From Pseudomonadota bacterium (GTDB lineage: Bacteria; Pseudomonadota; Alphaproteobacteria; Rhizobiales; Xanthobacteraceae): a DNA stretch of 24,735 nt. Numbering within the stretch: position 1 is the first letter of the stretch; every line of letters begins with the position of its first letter. The position numbers and the translations under genes are program-made. The notes beneath the pieces were generated by a model. It was given only the letters and a program-made list of their open reading frames with translations, was not told the DNA's origin and did no database searches. The DNA lies in assembly GCA_023423415.1 (NCBI GenBank), contig JAFAFP010000075.1, positions 1 through 24,735 of the forward strand, given 5' to 3'. This document shows, one piece after another, positions 22,355 through 24,735 of this stretch.

Positions 22355-22522
22355 ATGGCCGATCTGAAGTCTTTGCAGCAGGAAATCGCAGATGCGCGCC
22401 GCGCGCGCATGGAAGCGGAAACTGCAGGGTTCGATCTCGAGCAACTGATCGAGCAGATGCGGGCGGGCCGTACGCTCCAGGAGATCGAGATGGACGAGCA
22501 GCCGACTCGCGACGAAATCTAG
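22355..22522 (+). CDS. Small coiled-coil protein of unknown function (55 residues)
   Basis: ATG 22355 has GGGGAG eight bases upstream. The 55-residue product is acidic and almost all helical: LKSLQQEIADARRARMEAET has heptad spacing typical of a coiled coil, followed by FDLEQLIEQMRAGRTLQEIE. No cysteine, no hydrophobic segment, so cytosolic. I recognise no family. It is divergent from comM and ends three bases from the opposing amidase-like gene. The good ribosome site and coding-like composition make it likely real. Confidence 0.65.
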   Translation: MADLKSLQQEIADARRARMEAETAGFDLEQLIEQMRAGRTLQEIEMDEQPTRDEI

Positions 22523-22525
22523 GCC

Positions 22526-23500
22526 TTACGGTTTCGCCGCTGCTTGCATCTGTAAATCGCCGACCAGATTGTCGAGACTCTGCGCGAAGGCGTCGAGCTG
22601 GAAGTTCTGCGGATCGTCGTGCTTGTTGCGAATGCCTTCGTCGATCACCGAATGAAAGGCAGGAATGAGCCAGAACCCCGCGCGCCTGCTCGCAACCGTA
22701 TAGACGAGCGCCAGCGAATCATACTGAGCCTGCGAGAAGCCAGGGTTGGGCGCCAGGAAATCATTGCGGGTCCCGTAACGGCGCAGCGCGCGGCGCGGCT
22801 GGATTAGTTCGACGTGAAGAAATAGCCCCTTTAACGCTGTGCCAAAGTTCTTCGCACTTTCGAACTTGGTGGCGCGCCAGGGTATGGCGAAATCATGCGC
22901 GAGCAGGATTGCGCCGCCGCGATTGATGAAAACATGCGCGCGTTCGATGTCATTCGAACACTCATAACGCGCGAGATTGTTGATCTTCGGGTCGTCATCG
23001 ATCGATATCGGCCAAGGCTGCGTACGATAGTTCGGCGTCGAGGTATCGTGCAAGACGATGTAGGTTGCCGACCGCGCCAGCGGATCGTTGTCGTGCGCTT
23101 GCGACACCGGCTGCTTGAGGCTCGTGACGAGTTCTTTGGTCGCGCCGCGATCACGCAACAATGCCGCGAGCATGTCGTGCGACGGCAGATCGGTGTCGCT
23201 GCCCACTCGTTGCGCGAACGCCTTTGGTAAGGCTTCCAAGGCGATCCCAAGCCGCCCGACTGGTTCGACCGGATTGAGCAGGCAGCGTGCCTGTTCGGCG
23301 GCCGTGCCCGCAAACGTTTGCGTGACGTGGTCAAATTTGCAGAAACCGGCGATGTCTTTCAGCTCGAGCGGCGGGCGCTTGGCAAAGCGGCAAGGGCCGG
23401 CAGCGAATGCATCGGCGTTCCATCCGCTGAGCAGCGTCAACGCGATCGCGGCGAAACGGCAGGATCGATAGAAGAGATTTGAAGGCCTATTCGATGACAC
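22526..23500 (-). CDS. Periplasmic protein resembling amidase_2 / N-acetylmuramoyl-L-alanine amidase fold
   Basis: 324 residues from GTG 23500, with a signal peptide (hydrophobic ~16-34, cleavage after AFAA). I recognise it only partly. The order of motifs is that of zinc amidases of the T7-lysozyme/PGRP fold: YIVLHDTS (His151), HVFINRGGAILLAHDFAIPW (~189-208), LFLHVELIQP (His229, Glu231), then YDSLALVYTVASRRAGFWLI-PAFHSVID (His283) and HDDPQNF (Asp295/296). The last three elements match the GIHIEL, GH and DPG..F steps of amidase_2. If zinc is bound, His151, His283 and an Asp of DDPQNF are the likely ligands. The N-terminal ~140 residues are family-specific. It lies 87 bases behind gshB on the same strand and converges with the small coiled-coil gene. 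Confidence 0.7.
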   Translation of the reverse strand: MSSNRPSNLFYRSCRFAAIALTLLSGWNADAFAAGPCRFAKRPPLELKDIAGFCKFDHVTQTFAGTAAEQARCLLNPVEPVGRLGIALEALPKAFAQRVGSDTDLPSHDMLAALLRDRGATKELVTSLKQPVSQAHDNDPLARSATYIVLHDTSTPNYRTQPWPISIDDDPKINNLARYECSNDIERAHVFINRGGAILLAHDFAIPWRATKFESAKNFGTALKGLFLHVELIQPRRALRRYGTRNDFLAPNPGFSQAQYDSLALVYTVASRRAGFWLIPAFHSVIDEGIRNKHDDPQNFQLDAFAQSLDNLVGDLQMQAAAKP

Positions 23501-23539
23501 GGGTGGGGCTCGTTCTTCAGTCCCACGCTAGCGCAAGCG

Positions 23540-23557
23540 CGATTGCCGTGACAATCG
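23540..23557. other. Small palindrome between gshB and the amidase-like gene
   Basis: CGATTG-CCGTGA-CAATCG is a perfect 6-bp stem with a 6-base loop. No T-run follows on the - strand, so termination between the two genes is not supported; it may only affect relative expression. Confidence 0.3.
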
Positions 23558-23587
23558 GGCAAAGGAACTCACCCCGAACTGCTTTGA

Positions 23588-24535
23588 TCAAGAGGCTTTC
23601 AATTTCGTCTCGATCGCATCCCACACCATGGCTGCAATGTCGGGGCCGCCGACGTTGCGGATCGCGCGGATGCCGGTCGGCGAGGTGACATTGATTTCGG
23701 TCAGGTGGCCGTCGATGACATCGATGCCGACGAAGATCAGGCCGCGCGCGCGCAATGCCGGCCCGAGCCGTGCGCAAATCTCGCGTTCACGCGGCGTTAA
23801 TTCGGTATCCTTGGGCGAGCCGCCACGGACCATGTTCGAGCGCAGGTCGTCAGGGGCCGGCACGCGGTTCACAGCGCCGGCATATTCGCCATCGACGAGG
23901 ATGATGCGTTTGTCCCCGTGCTTCACAGCGGGCAGGAAGGTTTGTACCATCCACTGCTCACGGAACGTGCTAGCGAACAGGTCGTAGAGCGAACCGAAGT
24001 TCAAGTCGTCTTTCGTCAGTCGGAAGACCGATCCGCCGCCGTGGCCGTAAAGCGGTTTCATGACGATGTCGCCGTGCTCTTCGCGAAACGCCTTGATCTC
24101 TGTGAGGTCGCGGGTGATCAGCGTTGGCGGCATGAGATCGGCAAACTCCATCACGAAGATCTTTTCCGGCGCATTGCGCACATGCGCCGGGTCGTTCACC
24201 ACCAGCGTCTTCGGATGGACACGCTCGAGCATGTGCGTGGTCGTGATGTAGGCCATGTCGAACGGTGGGTCCTGTCGCAGCAGAATCACATCGAAGGACT
24301 GGAGATTGATCCGTTTTGACTCTCCCAGCGTGACATGATTGCCGACCTCATCACGAACATCGACCGGCTGAACGGTCGCGAAGACTTCATTGCCGCGCTG
24401 CGCCAGCTTGTCAGGTGTGTAATAGGACAAACGGTGGCCACGGGCTTTGGCTTCGAGCATCAGGGCGAAGGTGGAATCGCCGCGGACATTGATCCGCTCG
24501 ATCGGGTCCATCTGGACGGCAACATTCAGGGGCAT
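23588..24535 (-). CDS. gshB: Glutathione synthetase
   Basis: 315 residues, full length for the proteobacterial ATP-grasp enzyme that joins gamma-glutamylcysteine and glycine, the last step of glutathione synthesis in the cytosol. Signatures: MDPIERINVRGDSTFALMLE (N-terminal domain), DVILLRQDPPFDMAYI (substrate site), VNDPAHVRNAPEKIFVMEF, the ATP-grasp glycine-rich loop KPLYGHGGGSVF, and the metal-binding end GIDVIDGHLTEINVTSPTG. The ATG at 24535 gives MPLNVAVQMDPIE as in homologues. No gshA is nearby, as is usual. The 109-base gap to the divergent partial gene at 24645 should contain its promoter; I see no strong match. Confidence 0.98.
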   Translation of the reverse strand: MPLNVAVQMDPIERINVRGDSTFALMLEAKARGHRLSYYTPDKLAQRGNEVFATVQPVDVRDEVGNHVTLGESKRINLQSFDVILLRQDPPFDMAYITTTHMLERVHPKTLVVNDPAHVRNAPEKIFVMEFADLMPPTLITRDLTEIKAFREEHGDIVMKPLYGHGGGSVFRLTKDDLNFGSLYDLFASTFREQWMVQTFLPAVKHGDKRIILVDGEYAGAVNRVPAPDDLRSNMVRGGSPKDTELTPREREICARLGPALRARGLIFVGIDVIDGHLTEINVTSPTGIRAIRNVGGPDIAAMVWDAIETKLKAS

Positions 24536-24644
24536 GAGGCGTGTTCTTCTTGCGGGCTTCGCGGGGTTTGCGGGAGCAAACGTGGAGTTAATAAATACCT
24601 GCCATCCTGCATTTCAATCCCACTTAGTGATGGATTGACCGCCC

Positions 24645-24735
24645 GTGGCATTTCGACGACTGACAATTGCGTCAAAGCTCTACGCTATTTTTGCGCTGCT
24701 TGCGACAGCGACGGTGGCCATTGCGGTCGTGGCCG
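24645..24735 (+). CDS. Start of a membrane protein, possibly a methyl-accepting chemotaxis protein
   Basis: From GTG 24645 the frame is open to the window end: about 30 residues, MAFRRLTIASKLYAIFALLA then a hydrophobic run rich in Ala and Val. A short basic cytosolic start (FRRLTIASKL) followed by a long transmembrane helix is the usual N-terminus of chemoreceptors and some sensor kinases in this group. Only 91 bases are visible, so the class is a guess. No strong ribosome site; an ATG just upstream at 24630 is followed by a stop. Confidence 0.45.
   Translation, partial: MAFRRLTIASKLYAIFALLATATVAIAVVA

Noticed and set aside
1..24735. CRISPR arrays, prophage, secretion or restriction systems
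   Set aside because: No regularly spaced direct repeats, no integrase, capsid, Cas, methylase or toxin-antitoxin proteins were seen on either strand.

Overview
The window is a high-GC chromosomal segment from an alphaproteobacterium, most likely a Rhizobiales member of the Bradyrhizobiaceae/Nitrobacteraceae type. This rests on the protein families (IalB, TctC/Bug, doubly anchored TAXI protein, hisE-coaA pair), on frequent GTG starts, and on intergenic palindromic repeats of the kind scattered through those genomes. It is mostly housekeeping genes plus one small catabolic-looking operon. No tRNA, rRNA, CRISPR array, phage gene or recognisable transposase is visible.

Region 1 (1-3780): 3' end of folD, a secreted protein of unknown function, a GNAT acetyltransferase and the ribosome-associated GTPase typA. 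The 476-base gap before typA holds two small palindromes and a compound repeat that also looks like the typA terminator. Region 2 (3780-4275): about 490 bases without a convincing protein gene. It has a near-consensus sigma70 promoter on the + strand followed by a chain of strong inverted repeats, and is the best candidate here for an unannotated structured RNA. Region 3 (4275-8004): an orphan TAXI substrate-binding protein and an M50 site-2-type protease with CBS domains on the - strand, divergent from phhB and a DUF1232 protein. Region 4 (8011-10250): a quinone oxidoreductase and an IalB-like protein among several repeats. One repeat pair brackets a frameshifted GIY-YIG nuclease gene like terminal palindromes of a small mobile unit, and the two palindromes differ by compensatory base changes.

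Region 5 (10253-12641): rlmN and two overlapping membrane-protein genes. Region 6 (12629-17105, - strand): a compact operon read as alpha/beta hydrolase, LLM flavin monooxygenase, LysE-type exporter (frameshifted), TctC/Bug binding protein, second alpha/beta hydrolase. The last hydrolase has Ala where the nucleophilic Ser should be. Together these suggest uptake and oxidative or hydrolytic breakdown of an organic acid or ester, substrate unknown. Region 7 (17247-24735): hisE-coaA, a hybrid histidine kinase, comM/yifB, a 55-residue coiled-coil protein, a periplasmic amidase-like protein, gshB, and the start of a membrane protein, perhaps a chemoreceptor.

The observations most worth following are the GIY-YIG/palindrome unit at 9871-10247, the structured RNA candidate at 3893-4275 and the nucleophile-less hydrolase at 12629-13432. 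Two frameshifts (GIY-YIG and LysE) could be real decay or sequencing errors; the sequence alone cannot tell.
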